From the NCBI GenBank assembly GCA_965370265.1, contig CBDUSL010000026.1:1-9641 (forward strand): DNA of 9,641 bases, written 5' to 3'. The position numbers and the translations under genes are program-made. The first letter of the stretch is position 1. Every line of letters starts with the position of its first letter. The notes under the pieces were generated by a model. That model made no database searches. It had not been told where the DNA came from and saw only the letters and a list, made by a program, of their open reading frames with translations. This document shows positions 1-7,119 of this stretch, one piece after another. The DNA comes from CBDUSL01 sp965370265. Its GTDB lineage: Bacteria > Patescibacteriota > Patescibacteriia > JAXHNJ01.

Positions 1-645
1 CTTATCCCGCCCCTTTCTACCAGTGATGATGACAATGATGGCTTGACTAATATTGAGGAATCTCTTTGGGGAACGGGAATTAATCAGCCAGACACGGACG
101 GAGATGGTTTTATAGATGGCAAGGAAACACTGGCAACAGGGTCAATAACAGGCGAACTTTATTTAGGATATGATCCAACGGCTTCCGGAACCAAACTTGA
201 AAGCACTAGTTTGGTAAAACGATATTCTAATACAACTTACAATTGGAGCATGCTTTATCCGGCTAAATGGGGGGCTAATCAGGTTAGCAGTGCGACAGGA
301 GAGGCCAATATAATGTTTTCTCCTGACACCGGTACTCTTGAGTATATGCAGGTTTCTGTCCAGGAAAATACAACCCGTCTTTCGGCTAAAAATTGGTATC
401 TTTCTTTAGATCCAAGTGTAGAAATTTCTCAAATTGAAAAGGTGGTCGTGAATGGTCTGGAAGGGATAAGAACCCCTGACACTACTTCCATATATCTTAG
501 CCATGAGGATAAGATTTATATCATCTCGTACAATATTGGGGGCTTGACCAGAGTGAATTACATGACTACTTTTGAAATGATGTACCAGAGTTTTAGATTA
601 ACCAGTACTAGTACCAACACAAACAGCAATGTTAATGGAAGTTAA
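1..645 (+). CDS. Secreted/surface protein with calcium-binding DxDxDG repeats and a PsbP-like C-terminal domain (5' end cut by the window)
   Basis: The reading frame is open from base 1, so the N-terminus, including any signal peptide, lies outside the window. The visible part opens with two Asp-rich motifs, SDDDNDGLTNIEE and DTDGDGFIDGKE. These match the DxDxDGxxDxxE pattern of thrombospondin type 3 / EF-hand-like calcium-binding loops common in bacterial surface proteins. A domain of about 130 residues follows, starting near NTTYNWSMLYPAKW. Its 'W-S-x-x-Y-P-x-x-W' opening, alternating beta strands and terminal 'MMYQSFRLT' resemble PsbP/Mog1-type domains; this is inference from pattern only. 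The protein ends in a Ser/Thr/Asn tail (TSTSTNTNSNVNGS). Its last 17 bases overlap the next gene, ybeY, so the two are probably co-transcribed. I infer an extracellular location; no function or ligand can be named. Confidence 0.8.
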   Translation, partial: LIPPLSTSDDDNDGLTNIEESLWGTGINQPDTDGDGFIDGKETLATGSITGELYLGYDPTASGTKLESTSLVKRYSNTTYNWSMLYPAKWGANQVSSATGEANIMFSPDTGTLEYMQVSVQENTTRLSAKNWYLSLDPSVEISQIEKVVVNGLEGIRTPDTTSIYLSHEDKIYIISYNIGGLTRVNYMTTFEMMYQSFRLTSTSTNTNSNVNGS

Positions 646-1072
646 TTTTTTTAACCAAGTTAAAGCTTCTTGCTCAAAAAAAATATTTTCTGAAGTAATC
701 AAAAAATCTTTTAAAAAAATAAAATATAAAAATAAGGGAGAGATTTCAATTGTCCTGACCGACCAAAAAACGATTAAGAGATTGAATAGAATTTACCGGC
801 ACAGCGACAAAGTTACCAATATTCTTTCTTTTGTCTTTAGCGAGGCCAAGGATTTTATAAAACCAAAAACGAAAAATTATTTAGGGGAAATTTTTATTTG
901 CTATCCAGAGGCAGTAAAAGGAGCCCAAGAAAACAAAAGAAGCATAAAAAAAGAACTAGAACGGCTGACTATACATGGCCTTCTTCATCTTCTGGGATAT
1001 ACACACAAAAATAAAAAACAAAGAGATCTTATGGAGGGTCTTGAAGAAGAATTAATCAAGGCTGTAAGCTAA
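629..1072 (+). CDS. ybeY: YbeY, endoribonuclease for 16S rRNA 3'-end maturation and ribosome quality control
   Basis: The protein is 147 residues, a normal length for YbeY (UPF0054), a zinc-dependent single-strand endoribonuclease needed for 16S rRNA maturation. The diagnostic H-x3-H-x5-H zinc site is present as HGLLHLLGYTH, with His116, His120 and His126. The other family blocks are also visible: LNRIYRHSDKVTNILSF (about 52-68), which corresponds to the usual 'lN..yR..dk.TDVLSF', and YLGEIFICYPEA (about 84-95). The Asp usually found in TDVLSF is Asn here (TNILSF), and the final H is preceded by Thr instead of Asp. The start at 629 overlaps the upstream gene by 17 bases. A second ATG at 635 gives MEVNFFNQ, which looks like a typical YbeY N-terminus, and may be the real start. 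Neither start has a clear Shine-Dalgarno. The dgkA gene begins 7 bases after the stop, and ybeY-dgkA adjacency is common in bacteria. Confidence 0.95.
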   Translation: MLMEVNFFNQVKASCSKKIFSEVIKKSFKKIKYKNKGEISIVLTDQKTIKRLNRIYRHSDKVTNILSFVFSEAKDFIKPKTKNYLGEIFICYPEAVKGAQENKRSIKKELERLTIHGLLHLLGYTHKNKKQRDLMEGLEEELIKAVS

Positions 1073-1079
1073 TTAAATT

Positions 1080-1442
1080 ATGCCTGTTGTTAATCTCAAA
1101 AGTTTAATAAAGAGTTTTAAATATGCCTATAAGGGTATTCGTTATGTTTTTCGCCATGAACAAAATTTTCGTCTTCAGGTCTTTGCCGCATTAGTTGTCA
1201 TAATTTTGATGTTTGTCTTTGGGGTAAGCAGAAACGAGGCCATAGTTTTATTGCTTCTTGTTATGCTGGTACTGGTTTTGGAACTTATTAACACTGCTTT
1301 TGAAAAAATGATTGATGTTTTGAAACCAAAAATACACCATTATGTTGAAGTAATTAAGGATATTATGGCGGCGATGGTCTTTTTGGCCTCTTTAGGCGCA
1401 TTCGTTATTGGTCTGATGATATTCTGGCCTTACATTTTTTAA
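1080..1442 (+). CDS. dgkA: DgkA-family integral membrane lipid kinase (diacylglycerol or undecaprenol kinase)
   Basis: This 120-residue membrane protein belongs to the prokaryotic DgkA family (PF01219), small trimeric kinases of the inner membrane. The family signature is clear: ELINTAFEKMIDVL (68-81), then KDIMAAMVF (93-101). These hold the conserved Glu68, Asn71, Glu75 and Asp79 and the Lys93-Asp94 pair that bind ATP-Mg in known members. Three hydrophobic segments (about 33-49, 54-73 and 96-118) follow an N-terminal amphipathic region. Gram-positive members often phosphorylate undecaprenol to recycle the cell-wall lipid carrier, whereas E. coli DgkA phosphorylates diacylglycerol. The sequence does not decide between them, but placement between ybeY and ftsA-ftsZ would fit a cell-envelope role. 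The gene ends just before the ftsA promoter, with no obvious terminator. Confidence 0.93.
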   Translation: MPVVNLKSLIKSFKYAYKGIRYVFRHEQNFRLQVFAALVVIILMFVFGVSRNEAIVLLLLVMLVLVLELINTAFEKMIDVLKPKIHHYVEVIKDIMAAMVFLASLGAFVIGLMIFWPYIF

Positions 1443-1451
1443 TTGTAGGTA

Positions 1452-1480
1452 TTTTCAAAAACGAAAAAATATATTATAAT
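1452..1480 (+). promoter_or_regulatory. Predicted sigma70-type promoter for ftsA-ftsZ
   Basis: A perfect -10 TATAAT at 1475-1480 lies 17 bp downstream of TTTTCA (1452-1457), which matches the TTGACA -35 consensus at four of six positions. Transcription would start near 1487 and give a short untranslated leader before the ftsA ATG at 1515. The site sits in the only gap between dgkA and ftsA, which supports ftsA-ftsZ being a separate transcription unit, although read-through from dgkA remains possible. Confidence 0.65.
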
Positions 1481-1514
1481 ATAACTAAATCAAAATTAGC
1501 GGAAAATTAACTAT

Positions 1515-2759
1515 ATGTCACGAGAAGAAATAATTACCGGTTTGGATATTGGCTCGTCCTACATCAGAGCGGTAATGGGTCAGAGAAATCCAAACGATGA
1601 GAAGCTGCATATCCTTGGCGTAGCCGAATATCCGGCTGAAGGTGTTTCTAAAGGAGTGGTGACTAGCATTGAAGAAGCAGTTACCTCTATTTCTCAATGT
1701 TTAGAAAAAGTGGAGAGAATGACCGGTATTCCGGTAGAAAAATCTTTCATCGGTATTTCAGGCACCCACATAAACTCTCAGGATAGCCATGGAGTAATCG
1801 CGGTGGCTAAGGCGGATGGTGAGATCAAAGAAGAAGATGTAGAAAGAGTTATTGAGGCGGCCCAGGCCGTAGCTACACCCCCTAATTATGAAATTTTACA
1901 TGTTATTCCCCGCAGTTTTACTGTGGATAACCAAAGGGGAATTAAAGACCCGGTTGGCATGACTGGTATCAGGCTGGAGGCAGAAGTTCAGATTATCCAG
2001 GGTTTAACTTCTCAGATAAAAAACTTAACCAAATGTGTTTATCGGACCGGAGTAGATATTGAAGATTTAGTTTTAGGTGTTTTGGCCTCTTCAGAAAGCT
2101 GTCTTTCTAAACGTCAGAAAGAATTAGGAGTTGCCTTGGTAAACATGGGTTCAAGCACAACTTCAATTGTTGTTTTTGAAGAAGGAGATGTTTTACACAC
2201 TAAAATTTTACCCATCGGTTCCGGTCATATTACCAATGATATTGCCATTGGCCTTAGAACCTCTATTGATCTGGCAGAAAAAATTAAGCTGGAACATGGT
2301 TCAGCTTTGCCCAGTGAAATAAATAAAAGGGAAGAAATAAATTTGGGAGAACTTGAAGGCGGAGAAAATTCGACAGTTTCCAAAAAGCAAGTAGCGGAAA
2401 TAATTGAAGCCAGACTGGAAGAAATATTTAAAATGGTTGATAAGGAATTGCAGAAGATTGATCGTTCAGGCCTTCTTCCCGCCGGAATGGTTATTACCGG
2501 CGGTGGTTCCAAGCTACCTGGTCTTGTAGAAGTAGCCAAAAAAGAATTTAGGCTGCCCAGCTCTATTGGCCTTCCGCGGGATTTTGTTTCAGCAATAGAT
2601 AAAATAAACGACCCGGCTTATACGACAGCCTTGGGTTTGATTGTTTGGGGGATGGGATTAAAAGGAAAAGGCGGTTTTAATCTTTCTATTCCTAAATTTT
2701 CTTCTATTGGTGATGCTACCAAAAAAATGAAAGGCTGGTTTAAATCATTAATGCCGTAA
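1515..2759 (+). CDS. ftsA: FtsA, actin-like cell-division protein that anchors FtsZ to the membrane
   Basis: The 414-residue length and actin-fold landmarks identify FtsA, which polymerises on ATP and tethers FtsZ filaments to the membrane. The phosphate-1 loop is GLDIGSSYIRAV (9-20), phosphate-2 is VNMGSSTTSIVVF (209-221), and the adenosine loop is VITGGGSKLPGL (326-337). The FtsA-specific 1C insertion follows the first lobe (about 85-165). The C-terminus, from about residue 400 (DATKKMKGWFKSLMP), is a short basic amphipathic helix, the usual membrane-targeting sequence. The phosphate-2 loop has Asn210 where most FtsA and actin-family proteins have Asp. The ATG at 1515 gives MSREEIITGLDIG, with the first beta strand correctly placed. 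A weak GCGGA-like stretch lies upstream. The ftsZ gene follows 25 bases after the stop, the classic division pair. Confidence 0.97.
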   Translation: MSREEIITGLDIGSSYIRAVMGQRNPNDEKLHILGVAEYPAEGVSKGVVTSIEEAVTSISQCLEKVERMTGIPVEKSFIGISGTHINSQDSHGVIAVAKADGEIKEEDVERVIEAAQAVATPPNYEILHVIPRSFTVDNQRGIKDPVGMTGIRLEAEVQIIQGLTSQIKNLTKCVYRTGVDIEDLVLGVLASSESCLSKRQKELGVALVNMGSSTTSIVVFEEGDVLHTKILPIGSGHITNDIAIGLRTSIDLAEKIKLEHGSALPSEINKREEINLGELEGGENSTVSKKQVAEIIEARLEEIFKMVDKELQKIDRSGLLPAGMVITGGGSKLPGLVEVAKKEFRLPSSIGLPRDFVSAIDKINDPAYTTALGLIVWGMGLKGKGGFNLSIPKFSSIGDATKKMKGWFKSLMP

Positions 2760-2784
2760 TTAATTAACGATTAATAATATATTT

Positions 2785-3978
2785 ATGAGAAATAACAGGA
2801 GTAATAAAAGTAATTCCATGGAAGTAAAACCGGAGATTGAAACTTTCGCTAAAATAAAAGTGCTTGGAATAGGCGGTTCAGGCGGGGCCGCCATAAAAAG
2901 AATGATTGATTCCCGAATCAGAGGAATTGAATTTGTGGCTATCAATACGGATGCCCAGGCTCTTCATCATTCAAGCGCTCCTCATAAACTTCATGTTGGC
3001 AAGACGACTACTCGCGGACTGGGAGCGGGAATGGATCCTGAATTGGGCAAAAAATCAGCCGAAGAAAGTCAGGATGAAATACATGATGTTTTAAAGGGTT
3101 CTGATATGGTATTTATTACCTGTGGCCTGGGTGGCGGTACCGGTACCGGAGCGGCCCCTGTTATTGCTGAAATCGCCAAAGATCTTGGGGCCCTGACCGT
3201 AGCGGTGGTAACCAAGCCTTTTTCTTTTGAAGGAGCTCAAAGAATGCATATTGCTGACGGAGGCCTTAGCGACTTAGCGGACAAAGTGGACACTCTTATT
3301 ACTATTCCTAATGATCGTTTATTACAAATAATTGATAAAAAGACGAGCCTTCTAGATGCTTTTGCGGTGGTTGATGACATTCTTCGCCAGGGAGTTCAGG
3401 GTATTGCGGACCTTATTACTATTCCCGGCCTTATTAATGTTGATTTTGCCGATGTAAAAGCAATAATGGAAAATACCGGTTCGGCTTTAATGGGTATTGG
3501 CAATGCTTCAGGGGAAAACAGAGCCGTAGATGCGGCAAAAGCAGCCATAGACAGCCCTCTTCTTGAACTTTCAATTGACGGAGCCAGAGGCATTCTCTTT
3601 ACCGTTACCGGTGGCCCGAATTTAAGTATGTATGAGGTAAATGAAGCGGCCAGAGTAATTACCAGTTCTTCGGATGAAGATGCCAAGATTATTTTTGGTT
3701 CGGTGATAGATGAATCAATGGGAGACGAGGTGAAAATAACAGTTATCGCCACTGGTTTCGGCAAAGGAGCAAAAACTAGCGTTAAAAAAATTGAAACCAC
3801 TCCTATCACTCCTTTTGAAGATACTCCAATTTCTGCTCCCAAAGAGCCAATTAGTTCTCCGCCTAAATTCAAAGAAGAAAAGGAGGCTGAAAAAAATATA
3901 GAGGAGGAAGTTCCTAAAAAAAGTAAGGAAGAGGAAGAGCTTGAAATTCCGGCCTTCATTCGCAAGAAGATGATGTAA
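2785..3978 (+). CDS. ftsZ: FtsZ, tubulin-like GTPase that forms the division ring
   Basis: FtsZ assembles GTP-dependent filaments at mid-cell and recruits the divisome. The tubulin signature GGGTGTG is at 116-122. The first nucleotide loop is LGIGGSGGAA (27-36), and NTDAQAL (54-60) and KPFSFEG (144-150) are in place. The T7 catalytic loop NVDFADVKAIM (218-228) keeps both Asp220 and Asp223, so GTP hydrolysis should be intact. A charged, Glu/Lys/Pro-rich linker (about 328-386) leads to the conserved C-terminal peptide IPAFIRKKMM (388-397), which binds FtsA. The usual 'GGNAV' of the first loop is altered to GGAAI. The start is ambiguous. ATG 2785 has no Shine-Dalgarno, while in-frame ATG 2818 (MEVKPEIETF) has AGGAG at 2797-2801 but with an unusually long 16-base spacing. 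Both give a normal core. Confidence 0.98.
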   Translation: MRNNRSNKSNSMEVKPEIETFAKIKVLGIGGSGGAAIKRMIDSRIRGIEFVAINTDAQALHHSSAPHKLHVGKTTTRGLGAGMDPELGKKSAEESQDEIHDVLKGSDMVFITCGLGGGTGTGAAPVIAEIAKDLGALTVAVVTKPFSFEGAQRMHIADGGLSDLADKVDTLITIPNDRLLQIIDKKTSLLDAFAVVDDILRQGVQGIADLITIPGLINVDFADVKAIMENTGSALMGIGNASGENRAVDAAKAAIDSPLLELSIDGARGILFTVTGGPNLSMYEVNEAARVITSSSDEDAKIIFGSVIDESMGDEVKITVIATGFGKGAKTSVKKIETTPITPFEDTPISAPKEPISSPPKFKEEKEAEKNIEEEVPKKSKEEEELEIPAFIRKKMM

Positions 3979-4042
3979 AATTTCATAAGCAGGGAAAGCA
4001 TCCTCTTTTTAAGGGGACTCGGTAGTTTTTTATGACTTTTGG

Positions 4043-4079
4043 AATTTTGATCCGTTGTTTTAGGGGGTCAAATTTTTTT
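4043..4079 (+). terminator. Intrinsic terminator or attenuator between ftsZ and nrdJ
   Basis: An 8-bp stem pairs TTTGATCC (4046-4053) with GGGGTCAAA read as 4065-4072, with one G-T wobble and an 11-base loop. Seven consecutive T follow at 4073-4079. This has the form of a Rho-independent terminator and ends the ftsA-ftsZ unit. It lies only 24 bases upstream of the preferred nrdJ start, which leaves no room for a full promoter after it. It may therefore act as an attenuator for nrdJ rather than a plain end of transcript. Confidence 0.7.
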
Positions 4080-4103
4080 ACTCTTCTAAATAAAGTTAAA
4101 TAT

Positions 4104-6365
4104 ATGGAAGCATCAATATTTAAAAGAAATAAATTGAATAAAATCAAAAAAAGAGACGGAAGAATTGTTGATTTTGATTCTAAAAAAATAGGCGAGGCTA
4201 TTTTTAAATGCTCAAAAGCAGTTGGTAAGCCCAATAAAAGTCTTTCTAATCGATTATCTACTATGGTGGCGACTATTCTACAGGAGAGGATTTCAGAAAA
4301 TGATGTGCCAACAGTAGAGGGAGTTCAGGATGTTGTTGAAGAGGTCTTAATTAGGGACAGGCAGACAGAAATGGCAAAGACTTATATTATTTATCGCCAG
4401 AAACATAAGGAGATTAGAGAGGCCAGGCAGATGTTGAAAGGTTATAAAGTTCAGGTTAAATCTACCCCTAATGCCATGACTGTTCTGGAAAAAAGATACC
4501 TCCGAAAAGATGCCAACGGCCACGTGGCTGAAACCCCTTCGGAAATGTTTAAAAGAGTGGCCAATAATATTGCTTACGCGGACAGGCTTTACAAAACTCT
4601 TTACCATCAAGATGTTAATGTGGAAGAGACAGCCAGGGATTTTTACGATATGATGAGCCGATTTGAATTTTTACCAAATTCTCCCACTTTAATGAATGCC
4701 GGCAAGGACCTTCAGCAACTTTCAGCCTGTTTTGTTTTGCCGGTTCCGGATTCAATTGAAGAAATTTTCGAAACAGTAAAGAATACTGCAATTATCCATC
4801 AATCCGGCGGCGGCACTGGTTTTTCTTTTTCCAGGCTTAGACCGAGCGGTGATTTGGTAAAAAGTACCGGCGGAATTGCTTCTGGGCCAATTAGTTTTAT
4901 GCAGGTTTTTAATGCGGCTACCGAAGCGATTAAACAGGGGGGTACCAGACGAGGGGCCAATATGGGTATTTTGCGGATTGACCATCCTGATATCCTTGAT
5001 TTTATAACAGCCAAAGAAAAAGAAGGTGAGCTTAGTAATTTTAATATTTCCGTGGCCATAACTGATGAATTTATGAAAGCGGTTGAAAAGGATAAGGAGT
5101 ATGAACTGATAAATCCCCGCAGCAAATTAGTGGAATCCAAGCTTTCGGCCCGAAAAGTTTTTAACCTTATTGTTACCATGGCCTGGAAAAACGGCGAGCC
5201 CGGGATTGTTTTTATTGACCGGATAAACGAATTTAATCCGACCCCTAAGGAAGGGGAAATAGAATCGACTAATCCCTGCGGAGAGCAACCTCTATTACCT
5301 TATGAATCATGTAATCTGGGCTCTATCAATTTATCCAAAATGGTAGCTGATAAAGAAATTGATTTCGAAAAGTTAAAAAGAACAGTTTATAAAGCAGTCC
5401 ATTTTTTGGATAACGTAATTGATATGAGCCGTTATCCTTTGGATGAGATTGAAGAAATGGTGGATAAAAACCGAAAAGTGGGTTTAGGAGTGATGGGTTT
5501 TGCTGACATGCTTATTCAAATGGAAATACCTTACAGTTCAAGCAATGCCCGTAAACTCGGCGAAAAAGTAATGAAGTTTATTACCGAAGAGGCAAAAAAA
5601 GCTTCCCAGAAACTTTCTGAGGTACGAGGCGCTTTCCCTTCTTATTCGGATAGTATTTACTATGATCCCAAAGGTCCAAAAATAAGAAATGCCACTTTAA
5701 CGACTATTGCGCCGACGGGCACTATTTCTATTATTACCGGCTGTTCCTCGGGTATTGAGCCTATTTTTGCCATATCTTATGTGAGAAAAAATCTTCTTGA
5801 CGAAGGGGATGAGTTAGTAGAAGTTAATCCTTATTTTGAGAAAGTCGCCAAAAGAGAGGGATTTTATTCTGAAAATTTAATGAAAAGAATTGCCGAGAAG
5901 GGTAGCATCCAGGATTTTGAGGAAGTGCCTGATAAGGTAAAAAAAGTTTTTACTACGGCCCATGATATTACCCCGGAAGAGCACATAAAAATGCAAGCTG
6001 CTTTTCAAAAATACACAGATAATGCAGTTTCAAAAACTGTTAATTTTCCCCATCACGCTACCACCGAAGACGTGGAAAAAGTATATATACAAGCTTTTAA
6101 ATCGGGCTGTAAGGGAGCGACTATTTATCGTGACCGTTCCAGAGAAGCTCAGGTATTAAATATTGATACTGGAAATAAAAAGAAAGACAAATTAAACGAA
6201 AAAAAAGAGAGAAAAGAGATTGGACAGGAAACAACCAAGCAGGAAATGGAAATATCAAAAATGGTTGATAAAACAAAATGTCCGGAATGCGGGACGAGAA
6301 TGGAAATTAAAGAAGGCTGTAAGACCTGCCCATCTTGCGGGTGGTCAGCCTGCTCTTTGGGTTAA
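4104..6365 (+). CDS. nrdJ: NrdJ, adenosylcobalamin-dependent class II ribonucleoside-diphosphate/triphosphate reductase
   Basis: This 753-residue enzyme reduces ribonucleotides to deoxyribonucleotides, using adenosylcobalamin to generate its thiyl radical. An N-terminal ATP-cone (about 12-107) suggests allosteric activity control. The catalytic core has LSACFVLP (redox Cys209), SGGGTGFSFSRLR, and NPCGEQPLLPYESCNLGSIN. In the last motif Asn390, Cys392 (thiyl site) and Glu394 form the active triad, and Cys403 is the second redox Cys. This spacing matches the class II enzyme of Thermotoga as I know it. PTGTIS is at 537-542. The tail carries CPECG and GCKTCPSCGWSAC, the CxxC pairs typical of NrdJ tails that relay reducing equivalents. 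An in-frame ATG at 4032 would add 24 residues, but those would run through the terminator hairpin, and family homology starts after 4104. The cobO gene follows 4 bases later, making the cofactor this enzyme needs. Confidence 0.96.
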   Translation: MEASIFKRNKLNKIKKRDGRIVDFDSKKIGEAIFKCSKAVGKPNKSLSNRLSTMVATILQERISENDVPTVEGVQDVVEEVLIRDRQTEMAKTYIIYRQKHKEIREARQMLKGYKVQVKSTPNAMTVLEKRYLRKDANGHVAETPSEMFKRVANNIAYADRLYKTLYHQDVNVEETARDFYDMMSRFEFLPNSPTLMNAGKDLQQLSACFVLPVPDSIEEIFETVKNTAIIHQSGGGTGFSFSRLRPSGDLVKSTGGIASGPISFMQVFNAATEAIKQGGTRRGANMGILRIDHPDILDFITAKEKEGELSNFNISVAITDEFMKAVEKDKEYELINPRSKLVESKLSARKVFNLIVTMAWKNGEPGIVFIDRINEFNPTPKEGEIESTNPCGEQPLLPYESCNLGSINLSKMVADKEIDFEKLKRTVYKAVHFLDNVIDMSRYPLDEIEEMVDKNRKVGLGVMGFADMLIQMEIPYSSSNARKLGEKVMKFITEEAKKASQKLSEVRGAFPSYSDSIYYDPKGPKIRNATLTTIAPTGTISIITGCSSGIEPIFAISYVRKNLLDEGDELVEVNPYFEKVAKREGFYSENLMKRIAEKGSIQDFEEVPDKVKKVFTTAHDITPEEHIKMQAAFQKYTDNAVSKTVNFPHHATTEDVEKVYIQAFKSGCKGATIYRDRSREAQVLNIDTGNKKKDKLNEKKERKEIGQETTKQEMEISKMVDKTKCPECGTRMEIKEGCKTCPSCGWSACSLG

Positions 6366-6369
6366 AAAA

Positions 6370-6876
6370 ATGATTCAGGTTTATACAGGCAATGGAAAAG
6401 GCAAAACTACGGCCGCACTCGGCCTGGCTTTAAGAGCTCTTGGTTCAGGACTAAGGGTTTGCTTAATACAGTTTATGAAAAAAGGCCAGTTTGGAGAAAT
6501 AAAAGCCCTGAAAAAATACAAAAAGATGACTGTTCGTCAGTTTGGCCTGAAAACATTTGTTTCTTCAAAGAAGCCTAAAAAACAAGATATTCAAGCGGCT
6601 AAAAAAGCTTTTCGCCTGGTCAAAAAAACAATCAAAGAAGGTAAGTATGATTTAATTATCCTGGACGAAATTAATGTAGCTGTTTACTTTGGGCTTATTG
6701 ATGTTGAAGATGTAGTTAAGGCCGTTAAAAAAGCTTCTTTATCCACAGAGATTGTTTTGACAGGAAGATATGCTCATGCTAAAGTTATAAAACTGGCCGA
6801 TTTGGTAACTGAAATGAAAGAAAAAAAACATTACTTCTGGAAAGACAAAAAAGCGAGAAAAGGAATTGAATATTAA
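6370..6876 (+). CDS. cobO: Corrinoid adenosyltransferase (CobA/CobO/BtuR family)
   Basis: This 168-residue enzyme transfers the adenosyl group of ATP to cob(I)alamin or a corrinoid precursor, making adenosylcobalamin. The family's P-loop TGNGKGKTTAA is at 6-16, directly after the short first strand (MIQVY). The Walker B-like strand DLIILDEINVAV (94-105) holds Asp99-Glu100. The C-terminal block LTGRYAHAKVIKLADLVTEM (130-149) is followed by KKHYF and ends in ARKGIEY, the family's characteristic terminus ('A..GIE-aromatic'). I place the start at 6370 because the P-loop strand begins there; the same frame is open further upstream only as an overlap with nrdJ's Cys-rich tail. The 4-base gap to nrdJ implies translational coupling. 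In cells that do not make the corrin ring, this enzyme serves salvage of imported cobalamin, which fits the riboswitch that follows. Confidence 0.95.
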   Translation: MIQVYTGNGKGKTTAALGLALRALGSGLRVCLIQFMKKGQFGEIKALKKYKKMTVRQFGLKTFVSSKKPKKQDIQAAKKAFRLVKKTIKEGKYDLIILDEINVAVYFGLIDVEDVVKAVKKASLSTEIVLTGRYAHAKVIKLADLVTEMKEKKHYFWKDKKARKGIEY

Positions 6877-6888
6877 AAATTAATATAA

Positions 6889-7117
6889 CCCGGGTATATA
6901 AAATCCGGGAAAAAAGGGAAGACCGGTGTAACTCCGCTAATAAAGCGAGGGCGAGTCCGGCGCGATCCCGTCACTGTAAGCGGAGACGCAATTTCATCAT
7001 ACCACTCTTAAAAAACCTTCATGGGAAGGGGCTTTAAGGGGAAGGGATGGAAGAGCCAATCCTCCGTAAGCCAGGACACCTTATCAAAGAGAACCTTCGG
7101 TTGAAAGGCTAATTATT
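6889..7117 (+). ncRNA. Cobalamin (B12) riboswitch aptamer
   Basis: The conserved cobalamin aptamer core is present in order. AGGGAAGACCGGTGTAACTCCG is split across 6915-6936, then GATCCCGTCACTGTAA is at 6964-6979, and the 3' B12-box AGCCAGGACACC is at 7069-7080. CGGAG (6981-6985) pairs with CTCCG (7062-7066) to close the peripheral arm. That arm contains CTCTT/AAGAG (7005-7009 with 7051-7055) and a CCTTC/GAAGG hairpin (7016-7029). The long arm favours a class I, adenosylcobalamin-type aptamer, though I cannot assign the class firmly. CCCGG/CCGGG (6889-6893 with 6905-6909) forms a leading hairpin. The aptamer precedes a terminator and then the DUF4430 gene, so it should repress that operon when cobalamin is plentiful. 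Confidence 0.95.
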
Positions 7118-7119
7118 AC

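Noticed and set aside
2225..2539. Open frame on the - strand opposite ftsA
   Set aside because: It shows no domain or initiation signal and lies fully within the conserved C-terminal half of FtsA.
3396..4001. Long open frame on the - strand opposite ftsZ (about 200 codons)
   Set aside because: It is Ser/Leu/Ile-rich, has no recognisable motif and lies wholly opposite the strongly conserved FtsZ coding sequence. It is best explained as a shadow of that gene's codon use.
4001..4017. TCCTC/GGGGA hairpin as the ftsZ terminator
   Set aside because: The stem is only five pairs with a wobble, and the T run begins eight bases after it. The 4043-4079 hairpin is much stronger.
4032..4103. In-frame upstream ATG extending NrdJ by 24 residues
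   Set aside because: The extension would translate through the 8-bp terminator-like hairpin and its T tract. It shows no family similarity, and the NrdJ ATP-cone begins shortly after the ATG at 4104.
6220..6369. N-terminal extension of CobO overlapping the 3' end of nrdJ
   Set aside because: The extension is the out-of-frame reading of NrdJ's Cys-rich tail. CobO-family proteins begin a few residues before the P-loop, as with the ATG at 6370.
6889..6909. CCCGG/CCGGG hairpin as a terminator for nrdJ-cobO
   Set aside because: It is followed by A and G, not a T tract. It is better seen as a leading stem of the riboswitch.
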